From Bacteroidia bacterium (lineage in GTDB: Bacteria > Bacteroidota > Bacteroidia > Flavobacteriales > Flavobacteriaceae), in the NCBI GenBank assembly GCA_030429325.1, contig JAUICT010000177.1:1-5354 (forward strand): DNA of 5,354 nt, written 5' to 3'. The notes under the pieces were generated by a model. That model worked only from the letters and a program-made list of their open reading frames with translations. It was not told the DNA's origin and did no database searches. Positions 4,785-5,354 of this stretch are shown here, piece after piece. Within the stretch, counting starts at the first letter, position 1. Each line of letters begins with the position of its first letter. The position numbers and the translations under genes were made by a program.

Positions 4785-5354
4785 ATGAAAATCAAGTTTT
4801 TATTGGGGATCCTTCTTATGGCTCCAATTTTTGGCTGGGGTCAGTTTGAATCGATTCCTACATTGGATAGTTTGGTGTTATCAAGTTTTGAGGAGGGAAA
4901 AATTCATAAAGTATGGCTTGCATTAGGGAAGGATAGCTTTGGTCAGCCCATACAAGTTCCCGTTTTGATAGCGAAGGGAAATGATACCGGCAAAGTACTT
5001 GGATTAACTGCTGCCATCCATGGAAATGAGCTTAATGGGATTGCAATTATCCATAGGGTTTTTTCTTCCTTGGATGTAACCCAGATGAAAGGCTCAATTA
5101 TTGCCATTCCGGGCTTGAACCCCTTGGCTATTGCCAATCAACAACGCGAATTTGTGGACCAACAGGATTTGAACCGGTTGTTTCCGGGCAAGGAAAAAGG
5201 GAACCGTTCACAACAAATGGCTTTTCAAATAGGAGAAAAAATCATTCCGTTCTTCGATTATCATATTGATTTGCACACGGCCAGTTTCGGACGCGAAAAC
5301 ACCCTCTATGGACGTGGTGATATGCAAGATGATACATTATCTGGCATGCTTCGA
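4785..5354 (+). CDS. Exported succinylglutamate desuccinylase/aspartoacylase-family zinc hydrolase, partial
   Basis: The first 190 residues are present and the frame is open to the last base; the C-terminal part is cut by the window edge. The family belongs to the M14-like zinc carboxypeptidase fold and hydrolyses N-acyl amino acids or related amides. Visible active-site features are the zinc ligands His79 and Glu82 in AIHGNELNG, the third ligand His164 in DLHTAS, and the substrate-carboxylate region DLNRLFPG with Arg131. The PGLNPLA turn (109-115) is also typical. Residues 1-19 form a signal peptide: K2/K4, a hydrophobic core LLGILLMAPIFGW, and probable cleavage after Gly19 before Gln20. Export to the periplasm or beyond sets it apart from cytoplasmic AstE of arginine catabolism, so the substrate should not be taken from that name. 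The start follows rsmI by 32 bases and has a possible promoter of its own. The catalytic glutamate of the family should lie in the missing part. Confidence 0.9.
   Translation, partial: MKIKFLLGILLMAPIFGWGQFESIPTLDSLVLSSFEEGKIHKVWLALGKDSFGQPIQVPVLIAKGNDTGKVLGLTAAIHGNELNGIAIIHRVFSSLDVTQMKGSIIAIPGLNPLAIANQQREFVDQQDLNRLFPGKEKGNRSQQMAFQIGEKIIPFFDYHIDLHTASFGRENTLYGRGDMQDDTLSGMLR

Noticed and set aside
1..5354. New defence system, CRISPR array, biosynthetic cluster or mobile gene cassette
   Set aside because: All genes but one belong to well-known housekeeping or hydrolase families. No repeat-spacer pattern, integrase or transposase is present, so no new multi-gene system can be supported.

Overview
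The window is ordinary chromosomal DNA of a member of the Bacteroidota, most likely a marine Flavobacteriaceae of the Muricauda/Allomuricauda kind. This rests on three things: protein character (for example the zinc-ligand-poor thymidine kinase and the short RsmI), repeated matches to the Bacteroidota promoter TTG-N17-23-TAnnTTTG with no strong Shine-Dalgarno sites, and a familiar tdk-alr-mscL-asd gene order. The genus is an inference.

The left part (1-3183) is read leftwards, in transcription order: tdk (thymidine kinase), alr (alanine racemase, overlapping the end of tdk by 8 bases), mscL (large-conductance mechanosensitive channel) and asd (aspartate-semialdehyde dehydrogenase, whose C-terminal end lies outside the window). 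asd and mscL each have a visible candidate promoter. The 340-base gap between mscL and asd (613-952) holds the most structured noncoding DNA here: a nested inverted repeat (824-941) that resembles a REP element and probably terminates mscL, two further hairpins, and the asd promoter.

The centre (3184-3336) is a divergent intergenic region with a perfect TAGCTTTG -7 box for tdk and a 17-bp palindrome between the two transcription directions.

The right part (3337-5354) is read rightwards: an unnamed, mostly helical 231-aa protein; rsmI (16S rRNA C1402 2'-O-methyltransferase) with a -7 box so close to the ATG that the mRNA may be leaderless; and the N-terminal 190 residues of an exported zinc hydrolase of the succinylglutamate desuccinylase/aspartoacylase family, cut by the window edge.

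Functionally, asd (toward diaminopimelate and the aspartate-family amino acids) and alr (D-alanine) both feed peptidoglycan synthesis, mscL protects the envelope from osmotic downshock, and tdk salvages thymidine for DNA synthesis. rsmI modifies the ribosomal decoding centre. I found no mobile element with a transposase, no CRISPR array, no tRNA or rRNA gene and no defence system. I do not see a new multi-gene system; the points worth a second look are the nested repeat, the zinc-site loss in Tdk, the unnamed protein and the promoter architecture.
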